64,000 nucleotides of DNA from Yponomeuta sedellus (Eukaryota > Arthropoda > Insecta > Lepidoptera > Yponomeutidae): contig OW203736.1 in NCBI GenBank assembly GCA_934045075.1, forward strand, positions 4,136,591-4,200,590, given 5' to 3'. The notes below the pieces were generated by a model. It saw only the letters and a list, made by a program, of their open reading frames with translations. It ran no database searches and was not told where the DNA came from. Positions within the stretch are counted from its first letter, which is position 1. Each line of letters begins with the position of its first letter. Position numbers and translations under genes: made by a program. Positions 9,466 to 19,384 of the stretch are shown one piece after another.

Positions 9466-9687
9466 GTCTGTTAGCTTTTAGAATATACCTCGGCTACTAT
9501 CGGATAGAATCGAATACATTCGTATAATAGAAATATCGGAACTAGTATGACACTTCGTTTCACATAACTTTTCAAAATAGTGAAAAAAAGTTTTATACAG
9601 AGCAGGAAGTAGTATTACACTCGTGTGCTTTCGGCAAAAACAGAAGCTTTCTCTAGAGCCCGAGGTATATTCTAAAAGCCAACAGAC
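9466..9687 (+). mobile_element. MITE-J (TA-type)
   Basis: About 222 bp with terminal inverted repeats starting GTCTGTTAGCTTTTAGAATA (27 of 28 positions match between arms). The interior has GTATTACACTCGTGTGCTTT. It has no coding capacity. Related copies lie at 12.40, 26.37 and 49.58 kb, and the 26-kb copy has TA on both sides, suggesting a Tc1/mariner-mobilised MITE. Confidence 0.8.
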
Positions 9688-9689
9688 CA

Positions 9690-10287
9690 TACATGGATGG
9701 ATCATGAGACCTCTATTTTTTTTTATACCATTGACGCCTAGGTAGGTTTGACACGCGCGCGGGCTTAGACTTAAAGCAGCAATGAACTGAAATCGCCACG
9801 TTCGTGCAGTTGTCACTGCACTGTTATTTAATAACGCAAGCCTTTTGAATCGCTATGAAACACTAAACACAAAATGCATTTACAACGATCTCTTCATAGA
9901 AGTGTTTCAGAGGAATTTTCTGAACAAGACTGTAGATATTGTAGATACTAGACATACTGTAAATATTGTAATTAAATCGAAAAGCGTCATAGTTTAATTA
10001 AAAAGTTCCTCTTCTTTTTGTACGCAACAAAGCAATAACTTTCACGACTTCCGGTGCTTCAATGACAAAGATGTGCAGGCAGGCAGTTTTTTGTTCTTAA
10101 TTTTAAAAACGTCTCTTCCTAATTCAAAACACAAGGATAGAGGAGGAAAGAGTAAAACTAATTGAAACACTTATGATAGTTAAGAACGTAATATAAAATT
10201 TAGTTTGTTTAGTAAAAACTAGCAAACTAGACTTCGTAGTCCCTGGTTTGGCTCGCACTCGATGGCGAATTTTGCCCACCTATCCGG
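9690..10287. other. Unassigned DNA
   Basis: Includes TTTGACACGCGCGCGGGC near 9748 and a long AT-rich run to 10220. No element was identified. Confidence 0.3.
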
Positions 10288-10519
10288 ATGGTGTCGGCCT
10301 AGAGAATATAGCACCAACCCAATTCTTGTGTCGTAAAAGGCGACTAAGGGACACAAACTGGGGGGTGGGCAGCAGCGCCCCTTGCATTACAATTCCACCG
10401 AACCCGCATGCCCAGCGTGGGGATTATGGGCATCACCCCCTATGTTAGCACAACGTGGCGCTCTTCAGGGGAGGGCTATGTCCAGCAGTGGACTAATACA
10501 GCCTGAAGAAGAAGAAGAA
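10288..10519 (+). mobile_element. C-SINE, near full length, hybrid tail
   Basis: Begins ATGGTGTCGGCCTAGAGAAT and ends CCTGAAGAAGAAGAAGAA. The body carries GTTAGCACAACGTGGCGCTC, typical of GAC-tailed copies, yet the tail is (GAA)n, so it combines features of the two subtypes. Confidence 0.85.
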
Positions 10520-10679
10520 TTAAAAAATGCTTTAACGTGCCCATCGCAAACTCATCGCGACTGCGGGGAAATTTCCTGAAGTAATTTTCCGGCGACTACA
10601 TCTAAGTATTAAAACAACCTGAGAACCTTTGTATCAAGGCAGTTCAATCTCTTTTTAGATTGTACACTGGAGTCTCTCA

Positions 10680-10722
10680 ATATGTCCAGCAGTTGGACTA
10701 GTATAGCCTGACGATGATGATC
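10680..10722 (+). mobile_element. RTE/C-SINE 3' tail fragment
   Basis: TATGTCCAGCAGTTGGACTA then GTATAGCCTGACGATGATG. It is too short to say whether it came from the LINE or the SINE. Confidence 0.6.
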
Positions 10723-10882
10723 CGGATGTATTCGACCAACACAACTAGCCCAGCTCTGCTTTAAGTTCTCCGTCTGGACCCCATCGTCGATTATTCGGGT
10801 TTTTGCGCGTAGTGTGGTGTTTCGGACACGCCCTACCTTCCTCCGGCCCAAAATACTGCGCTACATCGCTCTCTGACTTCGG

Positions 10883-11229
10883 AATCAACCCTTTGTGTGT
10901 CCCCACTGCTGGGGCACGGGTCTCTCCCTACATCGTAGCAAGGTTAGGCCATACTCCACCAGTAGGCCCGTGTCCGGGATGGTGGAGGATTGTAAGACAG
11001 TGGCGGGCCTTACTGTTAGAAGTTATCAAGCCGCCCATAAGGCCTCTGACTTGGCTTTACGACTGCCATTACATGACAGCCGGCACTAAGGGCTTAACGT
11101 GCCTTGCAAAGCACGGAAGTGCTCAAGGCCACTAGTGAGCTATAGTCACGGGATGGTCACCCATCCAGCACCTGACAGCGCCTGTTGTTGCTTAAACCTA
11201 GTGATTGATTCCAATCACTCGGTTGCGAC
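10883..11229 (-). mobile_element. 5S-SINE, near full length
   Basis: All segments from the CAACCCTTTGTGTGTCCCC tail to the 5S-like head are present on the minus strand. The C-box reads GGATGGGTGACCATCC and the A-box part GTTTAAGCAAC. Two short reading frames over it are chance. Confidence 0.9.
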
Positions 11230-11282
11230 CTTGAGACTGGGCTTCTGTAAATTTTGTTGATAATAAGATAAACCATACTTTG

Positions 11283-11366
11283 ACAGATAGGCCCGCCACT
11301 GTCTTACAATCCTCCACCACCCCGGACTTGGCCCTCGTGGTGGAGTATGGCCTAATCTTCCTGCGG
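11283..11366 (+). mobile_element. 5S-SINE body fragment
   Basis: Plus-strand body from GCCCGCCACTGTCTTACAAT to CTTCCTGCGG only. It lies 54 bp from the head end of the previous copy, in opposite orientation. Confidence 0.75.
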
Positions 11367-11750
11367 TAAAATAAAAAAGACAATATTTTAAAATGAAATG
11401 TTCCTCGATTCCTCTCAATATTTTGCACGTCTATAATATCAATCCCCCACGGGAATCCACTACAACTATTATTACTAAGAGAAACCGCACATTTTCCGCT
11501 GTTCCGGGAATAATTCCCTTCGAGATTAGGGCCGCGTCCATTAGTGACAAAAGACAGGTGTTGCGTCAGTGTGCGCTAAGCTTTATTAAGCTTTTCTTTT
11601 GAGGCGGCTTACATTGTGAAGTCTATTTTGTACAAATAACAGCTGTAGTCTTACTGTAAAAACAAGGTTATTGTCACTATTTATTGATTCCGGATATCGA
11701 TGTATTATGATGAAGATCTGTGTTAATACACTATAGAGAACAAATTATAA

Positions 11751-11987
11751 TAAGCCCCGAAAATATTCTAATAAAGAAACAACTGTTGCTAAAATCAATA
11801 GTGTGACGTCATGCTAAGAGTTTTGTTTACTGCAACGGTTTTTTGTGAAACAAAAAACCGTGAAACAAAAAACCGTGCACTGAAAAATTACATGTTGCCT
11901 TTTTGCAGTAAACAAAACTCGTAGCATGACGTCACACTATTGATTTTAGCGACAGTTGTTTCTTTATTAGCATATTTTCGGGGCTTA
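11751..11987. mobile_element. 237-bp foldback, 85-bp arms
   Basis: Arms at 11751-11835 and 11903-11987 differ at about 3 of 85 positions and begin TAAGCCCCGAAAATATTCTA. The loop holds a small direct repeat (GAAACAAAAAACCGTG twice). The right flank is TTAA and the left ATAA, so a piggyBac-like TTAA target is possible. The 20 terminal bases also end the element at 4617-4794. Confidence 0.85.
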
Positions 11988-12396
11988 AACGCATAGTAAT
12001 TTGTTGCTAAAAAGTTGTTTCCTTTTTAAAGAGTTGCTGTTACAGTACACGTTGTAATTACCCTCTTAAAACATACATTTTTGACAGAAACTCAATTTCG
12101 CCGGTGTGCACACATGTTTCCTTTCTGCAGTAAGCGGTTCATGTATACCTAAAAGAATTTTAACTATCGATACTGAAGAAAAAAGTCATCAGCTTTCATA
12201 ATATTTCAATACACACTGTAGGTATAAAGCATTTTGGGGTGAGAAACACAATGGTAGCCATGTGTGCAGCTACCCTAATAAAGCTTTTCTTTTAGCAGAA
12301 CTTTTGTGGCATCAACACTCCATTGATGTGGACAAATCTTTATGCGATGAAGAGGCTTTTCCGTGAACTGAGAATAATACTTACACGCTTTGGCCT

Positions 12397-12618
12397 CTCT
12401 GTTAGCTTTTAGAATATACCTCGGCTACTATCGGATATATTCGTGTAATAAAAATATCGGAAGTAATAATTATGTTATGACACTTAATTTCAAAATCGGA
12501 ACTAATATGACACTTAATTTCGAAATCAGAACTCGATCATCAGTACGAGAACCGGCGAAAATTGGCCAAAACCGAAGCTTACTCTAGAGCCCGAGGTATA
12601 TTCTAGAAGCTAACAGAC
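12397..12618 (+). mobile_element. MITE-J
   Basis: Same ends as the 9.47-kb copy (CTGTTAGCTTTTAGAATATA and complement). The centre has a local duplication of a TGACACTTAATTTC-AAATC block, at about 12478 and 12510. Confidence 0.8.
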
Positions 12619-12662
12619 TATACCTCCTTACTATTTGTAATAGGCGTGACGACAGTGCAGCA

Positions 12663-13071
12663 GCGCTCGTGGCCTAGTCGAACCGAGTGATTGAAATCAA
12701 TCACTTATGTTAAGCAACAAAAGGCCCGGTCAGCCCCAGGATGGGTGACCGTCCCGTGATTACTGCTAATGGCATTTATCAGGTTAGGCATACTCCACCA
12801 CGGGGGCCAAGTCCGGGTTGGTGGAGGATTGTAAGATAGTGGCGGGCCTTACTGTCAGAAGTTTAGCTGTCCATGACACGACTTAACGACTGTCATTACT
12901 TACATGCCGGCACCAAATGCTTAACGTGCCTTGCGAAGCACGGAAGCGCTCGCTAAAATGCCACTAGCGGTAGTTACGGGACGGTCACCCATCCTGCACC
13001 TGACAGCGCCTTTTGTTGCTTAACTCAAGTGATTGATTCCAATCACTGAGTTCGACTAGACCACAAGCGCT
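12663..13071. mobile_element. 5S-SINE foldback pair
   Basis: A plus-strand 5S-like head (12663-12781, A-box part 12709-12718, C-box 12739-12751) meets a minus-strand copy (12782-13071, complement of the C-box at 12982-12994). The minus copy runs from mid-body to its own head. Both outer ends are SINE 5' ends. This suggests an inversion during insertion or two abutting insertions. Confidence 0.85.
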
Positions 13072-13148
13072 TACTTGTTTTATAATACCTTTTTTCATAA
13101 AGTAAACATCAAAAATGTAACATATGTGGTAACTATTTTAGAAACTCT

Positions 13149-13352
13149 GACGACCTCTGTGGCGTAGCGGTAGCGCGTCTGCCTACCATGCAAGAGGTCC
13201 CGGGTTCGAATCCCGGCAGGAAACAAAAAAAGGTCCAGGTCTTGGATGTTTACATGTTTGTGATGTCGTTGTTTCTGGTTCCGACGACACAGGGTATCCT
13301 AGTGTGGGGCCAGAAGCAATGTATGTGTCAGTTTGTAAAATATAAATGTATG
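13149..13352 (+). mobile_element. E-SINE with 15-bp TSD
   Basis: The tRNA-like head has TGGCGTAGCGG (13160-13170) and a perfect B box (13203-13213). It is followed by GTCTTGGATGTTTACATGTT and the GTGTGGGGCCAGAAGCAATG tail. TSD TATTTTAGAAACTCT at 13134-13148 and 13353-13367. It is the best reference copy of the family here. Confidence 0.9.
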
Positions 13353-13722
13353 TATTTTAGAAACTCTAGAACCTTCTCTAGATTTCTCTAGAAGCAAGGA
13401 TCAAGCCTGTTATGATTTTTATGCCATTGGTAGCTCTAGTTAGCACCCCCGCGCCTTAAATGTAAAACTCCAAAGTCCACACCACTCAATTAGGCTGACA
13501 TTTGGAAACGAAAACTGAAGCTAAGACCGGTCTCAGAAATGTCAAAATGTACGTGATTTGGACATTTGTAAGACCAGGGGGCCGATTCTCGCACATGCGA
13601 ATTGAAATCGTAGACGTAAAATATTCGAAGGACTAGACATTTTTCACATAAAAATAAGACAGGGAAACGCGACAGAGTCATTACACATTTATTTTCTCAT
13701 TCGAATTAAATCTAGCATGGCG

Positions 13723-13832
13723 TTCAGAATACAGATTTTGGCTGTCGCTCGACATATTACGATGAATTCTAAGTCATAAGCCTTAGAGTCGTATACGACT
13801 TATTTGCTAATTAAGTGAGAATTGGCTCCCAG
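13723..13832 (+). repeat. Dispersed repeat S, copy 1
   Basis: Shares ACAGATTTT...GCTCGACAT, ATAAGCC-TAGAGTCGTAT and GACTTATTTGCTAAT-AAGTG blocks with 46.75-46.84 kb in the same orientation. The class is unknown. Confidence 0.6.
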
Positions 13833-14129
13833 TCTTTGCTCAGTTTTCGTCTCTGAATGTCAACCTTAGAATACACACATCACAAAACGTATGTAACTTT
13901 AAGCCTATACCTAACGAGTGAACTTCAAGGGAAGTCATCTCATAGCTTTCTGGGCCAGCTTTTCCGTTAGCACTCAAGACTTCTGCACAGTTGCGTTTTC
14001 CTAACTGCGTCTCGACTCGGTAGGGCTGGGAATAATTGCAGGTCCGCCACCGCTGCACGACGCTGGGATAACGTTCTCATCTTGTCCATCCAAACGTTGC
14101 TTGGAAGTTGATGCTTTGTGCGATAAGAC

Positions 14130-14190
14130 AGCCAGTTTTTTGTAGCTGTGCAATAAAATGTTCTCTATTAATCTATCTGTATACGAATCG
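14130..14190 (+). mobile_element. LINE 3' end, GATA-type tail
   Basis: GTGCAATAAAATGTTCTCTA then TTAATCTATCTG resembles LINE ends at 25.93, 41.70 and 60.84 kb that close with AATAAA and TATC repeats. Confidence 0.4.
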
Positions 14191-14191
14191 A

Positions 14192-14500
14192 TCTCAATCG
14201 AGAGATCGTGGCATGTACCAATGATTACATTATTTTTAATGCACTAACCCGTGCTAAGGACAATTTTAAAAACCTATTTAGAGGTTAAAAATTCCACCCA
14301 TGCCGGGATTCGAACCCGCAACCTCTGGCTATGTACCAATGATTTTGACTTTTGTGTTTTCTACATTTGTGAATCGCTAACGGCGAAGAAAAACTTTGTG
14401 AGGAAACCCCAATACCTGAAGTGTTAATATACCTCAGCGCTTGCTACGTAGCTATGACCCAAATATGGGGCTGAGTACAGAAATGTCATGTGTGACTAAC
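14192..14500 (+). mobile_element. D-SINE, long subtype, split by tSINE-A
   Basis: A degraded tRNA head (CTCAATCGAGAGATCGTGG) is followed, after the 14227-14330 insert, by TTTGTGTTTTCTACATTTGT, a weak core and CGCTTGCTACGTAGC. The insert interrupts the ATGTACCAATGA-TTTTG junction that is continuous in other copies. Confidence 0.7.
14227..14330 (-). mobile_element. tSINE-A, 5'-truncated, 14-bp TSD
   Basis: Minus-strand copy from the tRNA 3' half to the long tail (ATGCACTAACCCGTGCTAAG on the plus strand). TSD ATGTACCAATGATT at 14213-14226 and 14331-14344. Confidence 0.9.
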
Positions 14501-14504
14501 GATA

Positions 14505-15148
14505 TAGTTTTGTATATACATAACTCTATATTCGACTATTTTAAATGTTTTCTAGGGTGTTTTTAACAATAACAATATTGGTGCATTGTTATTCTAAATG
14601 GCTATACTAAATGGCGTCTGATATTGAGGCATAAATGATATATTTTATAAGTTATACCGCAGAAAAAAATATGACCGCTTGTGAAGACGGAAATTATTTT
14701 GAACGCAGTTCATATTTTACGACTTTGGGGACAAAAATACACGGACAAGAGGGTTTTAATTGTTTCGAACATATGCTTTCATATCTTCATTAAAAATCTT
14801 GTACCGCATTAGTCGATCTAGACGGAAGCGGCCGTCTCTAGTTGTTACCCGATTTATCCGGCCTTATCCGCTTGTTACCCCCATCCGGGTGGTTTGCTCG
14901 AGTCTTCTCCAATTATATCCGGCACAAACCGGTTGGAAGCAGTCCAGAGCAGTTTTTTCTCTATTTCTATTTGCTTAGTTAGGCCGCCGAGTAGGACTTT
15001 GCCGAGTTTCTTCAATGGAGGTGCGTTTTCGTTGAGAATCCGCTAGTTTATGCTACGACTACTTCAAGCCACCGACTTAAAGCCAGCAATAGACCAGACA
15101 GCCATCATGATGAGATCTTATTAGATACTTACAACAGAACGGTTTTAT
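14505..15148. other. Unassigned DNA
   Basis: Contains a TTGTTACCCGATTTATCCGG...CTTGTTACCCCCATCCGG near-repeat at 14839-14889. A 72-codon frame has no recognisable domain. Confidence 0.3.
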
Positions 15149-15438
15149 TCATGTAGCTTATAAATGTCTCACTGTAGGGCACAGGCATTCTCTTAGAAAG
15201 AGAGAGAATATGGGCTTAATTATTACGCGTGCCCACCGCGGATAATAGGCAATTTCAAGCGCTGAGGTTTTTTAACATCTCAAACACTCAGGTTTCCCCG
15301 AGATTTTCATTCACGGTTAGCGAGTGGTATTGCTTCTGTAACTTTACAAATGTATAGAAATGTATATTAAATCTATAACTTTGAAAACGAAATCATTGCT
15401 TACATGCCCGCGCTAGGAATCGAACGACGGGCTCTCGT
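15149..15438 (-). mobile_element. D-SINE, near full length
   Basis: Tail CCTGTGCCCTACAGTGAGAC, core GTGAATGAAAATCTCGGGGA and a diverged head (complement of GGAATCGAACGACGG) are in order on the minus strand. It abuts a second, older D-SINE. Confidence 0.75.
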
Positions 15439-15683
15439 TGGTATTGCAACTATAATTTCATTAATTGACATAGGTAACCAGCGTGAGGATTATGGGCATT
15501 ACCCCCCAATGACGGCACAACCTTGCGCTATGGCGCTCATTAGGGGAGGGCTATGTCCAGCAGTGGACTAATATAGCCTGAAGAAGAACTTAAAACTAAA
15601 GTCATTGGTACATGCCGGGATTCGAACCCACGACCCCCCGATTGAGAAGCCTACGCTCTACCGCTCAGCTACCACACAGCTCC
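15439..15683 (-). mobile_element. D-SINE head, split by a C-SINE end
   Basis: The minus-strand tRNA head (B box complement GATTCGAACCC at about 15609-15619, D arm near 15661) is separated from its ATTATAGTTGCAATACC core piece by the C-SINE/RTE end at 15478-15590. Confidence 0.7.
15478..15590 (+). mobile_element. C-SINE 3' end, GAA subtype
   Basis: Starts CCAGCGTGAGGATTATGGGC, has ACAACCTTGCGCTATGGCGC, and ends TATAGCCTGAAGAAG. It is inserted in an older D-SINE. Confidence 0.8.
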
Positions 15684-15699
15684 TAAGCAAACTGTATCG

Positions 15700-15893
15700 C
15701 TTTATTATAAAAATGAATCGCTAAGTGTGTTGGTAAGCGCAAATCTCGATAACACCTGAACCGATTTAGTTAGTTTTTTTTTTTAAATATTCCTTGAAGT
15801 ACGGGGATGGTTCTTATGGAGGGAAAAATAAAAAAAAAAATAAGAATCTACCGATAGGCGGTACGAAGTTCGCTGGGTCAGCTAGTTGTCTAA
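15700..15893 (-). repeat. ACTAGCTGAC-end interspersed repeat
   Basis: Inverted relative of 6993-7176. It keeps AATGAATCGCTAAGTGTGTT at its inner end and terminates GCTGGGTCAGCTAGT on the plus strand. Confidence 0.6.
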
Positions 15894-15894
15894 T

Positions 15895-16522
15895 AGAGAT
15901 ATGACCCTTCACTAGGTTATTTTAAATGTAAATAAATATTCATTTGCATAAACCAACAAACCAAATGACCTCATTAAAAAAAGCAATACCTAGCTAACTA
16001 AGGGCCCTCCTGTCGTCCCTCAAACGGCGACAGATACCTACGGGAACAACTCAAAGGAAAAAAGGGCAAACCCACGGATCTTTTATGTGCGAACCACAAA
16101 AACAACCATTCAGAATCGTCCTCTAAATGAAAAAAAAAATAGAAATACAAGTAACAAAGTGTATCGGTGAAAACGCTACGCTGTTAAGGTGTGTCCACAT
16201 TACGCGGGGCGCGGCCGTGCGGCCCTGAGCAATCATAGTAAAATTATCGTTAGTAATGAATAGATAAATAGAAGAGAATACTAATAATAATTTAGTTTCT
16301 TTTAGTCTATAGGTAGGTTTAGTTTAACTTAATTCTTAATTTTTGTGCCACACCCTTCCTGCCTCAGTGGCACTTTCTACTATTAGAAATCCACAAACGG
16401 GAGCCCACAATACAGGATTTACCTAGTATGGGGCCCACCATACACTGTACACTGCCAAATACCTTTTACTAAATAAATAATTTTTACTTTTTTTACTCCT
16501 TGCTGTACCCAGAAAAAATAAT
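15895..16522. other. Unassigned DNA
   Basis: AT-rich, with one GC-rich patch GCGGGGCGCGGCCGTGCGGC at 16203-16222. No element was recognised. Confidence 0.3.
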
Positions 16523-16842
16523 AATGTAGCCTCTTGTATACGTCCCACTGGAAGGGCACACGGCTGCTTGGATGTAGCAACCTTGCGCTTCTGGAAAGCA
16601 AGAACACTAGAAAGGGAGCATGGACTTAGTCACTATGCGTGCCAACCGCAGATTGGCAATTTCAAGCGCTGGTTATAACAGCAATGTCACTTGCTAACTG
16701 TGAAGGAAGACTTCGTGAGGAAGCCTAAATGTTTCGAGGAGTTCCATCCCTTAGCACTTGAAAATGCCAAACCGCGGTGGTAATTAAACCTCTACTATCT
16801 ATCTCTGAGAGATGGTCTGTGACCTGTAGTGGGACGCATATT
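16523..16842. mobile_element. D-SINE foldback pair
   Basis: A minus-strand tail half (16523-16680) faces a plus-strand core-plus-tail (about 16680-16842: GTGAAGGAAGACTTCGTGAG, then GACCTGTAGTGGGACG). The tails point outward. The left arm carries an extra ~45 bp within the GAGAGA-rich segment. Confidence 0.7.
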
Positions 16843-16844
16843 AT

Positions 16845-17555
16845 TATATATAATTATACGCTATATAAAAAAAGATTACTTTTAGCAATAAGACCGCCAA
16901 TTGTATACGTGTAAACTTAGGTAACAACCAAGACCGAGCATCAGCCGTGCACCTACCTAGCTTCGCGTCGACAGATCCCGGCCAGCATCAATGTGGATAG
17001 ACCTTTAAACAAAGCCCCCTCTCCCCATAGGGTGGGCCCCCGAGAGACTAGCTCGAACAGAAAACCACCCCCTCCCGCCCCTCCTTGGGGCTCCCACCCC
17101 CCACTTGGCCCTGTCTTCCTCTTGTGAATGCTCTTCCCACTCCAGGCATCCATTTATTCGTAGCCAGTTCTGTTTATTTTTGTTTTCCGCTCGCTGAAAT
17201 AATGGCGCTGCTCTGTTGTGGTTTCTTTCTTTTCAACGTAACGGTTTTCACTGAAAATTTTTGCCCAACCCAACCCTAATCTTTGTTGACTCAATATATA
17301 ATATTGTTGTACATTTAAAATTACACTTATGTAGTTAGTTATGTGTGCCTACAATAAATATAGTAATATTAAGAGCGTTTTGGGTAACTGCAAGTTCTTA
17401 TTGTATAATAATCAATAAATAAAAATAAATAAATAAAAATAAAGTCCTCGTAAGTTCAAGACACTGAATTTTGACAGCGAGTTCTCTAAGGGAAAAGTAA
17501 ATTGACAAATTAAATCAAATCAAAAAAGGTTTTTGCAAAGCAGCACAAAAAAAAC
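16845..17555. other. Unassigned DNA with C-rich tract
   Basis: A C-rich tract on the plus strand (17014-17110) gives proline- and glycine-rich chance frames. AAATA repeats sit at 17413-17443. Confidence 0.35.
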
Positions 17556-17559
17556 GACT

Positions 17560-17653
17560 TAACGTTACATGTTAAACTAGGTGTCCATTTCGAAATCTAG
17601 ATCATTTTGGAGGAAAAAATGGACAAAATATTTCAAATTTTGTCTTTTCAAAG
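17560..17653 (-). mobile_element. LINE-gamma 3' untranslated fragment
   Basis: Aligns in reverse to 56.35-56.45 kb: ACTAGGTGTCCATTTCGAAA, ATCTAGATCATTT, AAAAATGGACAAA and CTTTTCAAAGTCC blocks in the same order. A tSINE-A pair is inserted at its end. Confidence 0.7.
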
Positions 17654-17663
17654 TCCTTAATAC

Positions 17664-17844
17664 CTACAAACCTATTTAGAGGCTAAAAATTCCACCCATG
17701 CCGGGATTCGAACCCGTGAACTCTGGCGATCCGTGCCGAGGTCGCGGGTTCAAATCCCGGCATGGGTGAAATTTTTAGCCTCTAAATAGGTTTCTTAATT
17801 TGTCCTTAGCACGGGTTAGTGCATCAAAAATAAAAATAGCATAA
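17664..17844. mobile_element. tSINE-A foldback within one TSD
   Basis: A minus-strand tRNA 3' half (AAACCTATTTAGAGGC to GGATTCGAACCCG) meets a plus-strand copy from the tRNA 3' half to the long tail. The whole is bounded by TCCTTAATAC (17654-17663 and 17845-17854), so both halves arrived in a single event. Confidence 0.85.
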
Positions 17845-17897
17845 TCCTTAATACTTAAGTCCTTAGTCCTCAGAACTTAACAGTTTTGATAGCTATT

Positions 17898-17990
17898 CAC
17901 CTCCACCAACCCTGACTTAGCCCCCGTGGCGGAGTATGGCCTAACCTTCCTGCGCTGCAGGAAGAGACCCGTGACCCAGCAGCGGGGCGT
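17898..17990 (+). mobile_element. 5S-SINE 3' end fragment
   Basis: Plus-strand CCTCCACCAACCCTGACTTA through GAAGAGACCCGTGACCCAGC to the degraded CAGCGGGGCGTAG terminus. Confidence 0.75.
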
Positions 17991-18133
17991 AGTTACTATA
18001 AAACGTAGAAATCATGCATTTTACTCTCTTTAATTCCCGATATAATCGTCCTTTAAATTCAACTCTTATCAAATATGTCTATGAGATTGAAAACATGTTT
18101 ACATGTTCCATACTGTAAAGTGAACAAATTAGA

Positions 18134-18360
18134 TATTAGCATTAATATGTGAAAATTAAGTGCCTTGTGAGTCTGAGGATGCCTCGTGTTAGAGGCGAAA
18201 CGGGTTGCGCATTTTTTCACACAAGTATTGGTGTTGGTGTGTTCGTGTCTTGCTTCTGCTTGAAAAAAGTGGGAGGGAGGGCGGTGCATTAACTAACCGC
18301 ATGGTGCATGTGAGATTTTTTGGCGGAATTTAGCAAAATAATCTATACATTTTAATGCAA
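18134..18360 (+). mobile_element. Foldback with hammerhead-like core, copy 1
   Basis: Ends are GCATTAATATGTGAAAATTA and the related complement near 18340-18358. Inside, CTGAGGA (18173-18179), a GCCTC/GAGGC hairpin (18181-18185 with 18192-18196) and GAAAC (18197-18201) lie in hammerhead order, with GTGAG/TTCAC (18167-18171 and 18216-18220) as a possible stem I. Stem III is degraded compared with the 58.8-kb copy. Confidence 0.6.
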
Positions 18361-18561
18361 CATTGTTCTTTAACTCCATTTTGGGAATATTATACACCGA
18401 CTTAGTGTAACGAAAAGTGCCTTACAATTAGCAGTATATATATATATAATATACCTATTGCAAATCAACAACCTTAATCTTTTCAACACGATAATTATGA
18501 CAGATCTCGGCTTTGACGTTACAAAACTGAGCATCAAAATTAACCGGGCATCTCGTAAACG

Positions 18562-18669
18562 TATTTATGAAACTTGTATTTATGGCATGGGTGAAATTTT
18601 TAGCCTCTAAATAGGTTTTTAAATTTGTTCCTTAGCACGGGTTAGTGCATTAAAAATAAAAATAGTATA
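18562..18669 (+). mobile_element. tSINE-A, 5'-truncated, 12-bp TSD
   Basis: Starts with about 23 bases not found in other copies (TATTTATGAAACTTGTATTT...), then GGCATGGGTGAAATTTTTAG to the long tail. TSD ATCTCGTAAACG at 18550-18561 and 18670-18681. Confidence 0.85.
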
Positions 18670-18768
18670 ATCTCGTAAACGATTAATACGCAGCAATTAT
18701 CAAATCAGGCGTAACCAAAGTAACTCCTGATTCCATACGAATTAGATAGTGTCCATATTTCCAGATCA

Positions 18769-19139
18769 CAGTCGACATCCGTCCAGTTGCGAATCTGTCC
18801 AGTTGCTCCGGAGGGACTTTGTTTTCTATGTTACGTACATTTGTGAATTTCTAGTAGCAATATCACTCGCTGACGGTGAAGGAAAACATCGTGAGGAAAC
18901 CCTTGTGACTGAGGAAAATACCTTAGCGCTTGCTACGTACAATGGCCCAACGATGAGGCTAAGTGCGGAAATCTTAAGTCTGACAATGTCTAAACTTATA
19001 AAGCGACTATACACGTTCTGTCCAGCCTGTTCAGTTGAGAATCTGTCCAGTTGCGAATCTGTCCAGTTGCTCCATCTGTCCAGCTGAGAAACTGTCCAGC
19101 TGAGAAGCCGTCCAGTTACGAATCTGTCCAGTCGACATG
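18769..19139. repeat. 16-bp minisatellite split by a D-SINE
   Basis: Units of the form CGAATCTGTCCAGTTG occur at 18769-18810 (2-3 units) and 19018-19139 (about 7). CAGTCGACAT marks both outer ends (18769-18778 and 19129-19138). The D-SINE lies between. The minus-strand QLDRF-type peptides are repeat translations. Confidence 0.8.
18813..18995 (+). mobile_element. D-SINE, long subtype, head missing
   Basis: ACTTTGTTTTCTATG, the intact core GTGAAGGAAAACATCGTGAG and CGCTTGCTACGTACAATGGC are all kept. This is the best-preserved core in the window. It sits inside the minisatellite. Confidence 0.8.
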
Positions 19140-19232
19140 TCACCTATAAAAGTCATTAAGCTTATTCTGTGACTTTGATACGGTAAGTATTCGTCATTGG
19201 TCCTACCTTGCTCAATATTTTTGAAAATAATA

Positions 19233-19384
19233 CTAACTATTGTGAAGGAAAACAGCATGAGGAAACCAGAGTGTCTGAGGTTTTCAAATACCTCAGCACG
19301 TAAAATTGCCAATCGGCGGCGGGCACGCGTGGTAATTAAACCCTTACTCCCTCTCCCTTCCCAGGTCGCCTGGGCACTGTGCCA
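19233..19384 (+). mobile_element. D-SINE core, diverged tail
   Basis: TGTGAAGGAAAACAGCATGA, then AATTGCCAATCGGCGG and CACGCGTGGTAATTAAACCC. The tail after CCTGGGCACTGTGCC no longer matches the family. Confidence 0.65.

Noticed and set aside
10609..11135. Overlapping open frames over 5S-SINE copies (also 22.2, 29.3, 34.0, 58.1 kb)
   Set aside because: The same peptides (CPHCWGTG..., PPRGPSPGWW...) recur wherever the SINE occurs, in both directions. They reflect the repeat, not a gene.
18769..19139. CRISPR-like array
   Set aside because: The units are contiguous 16-bp repeats without spacers in a eukaryotic repeat context.
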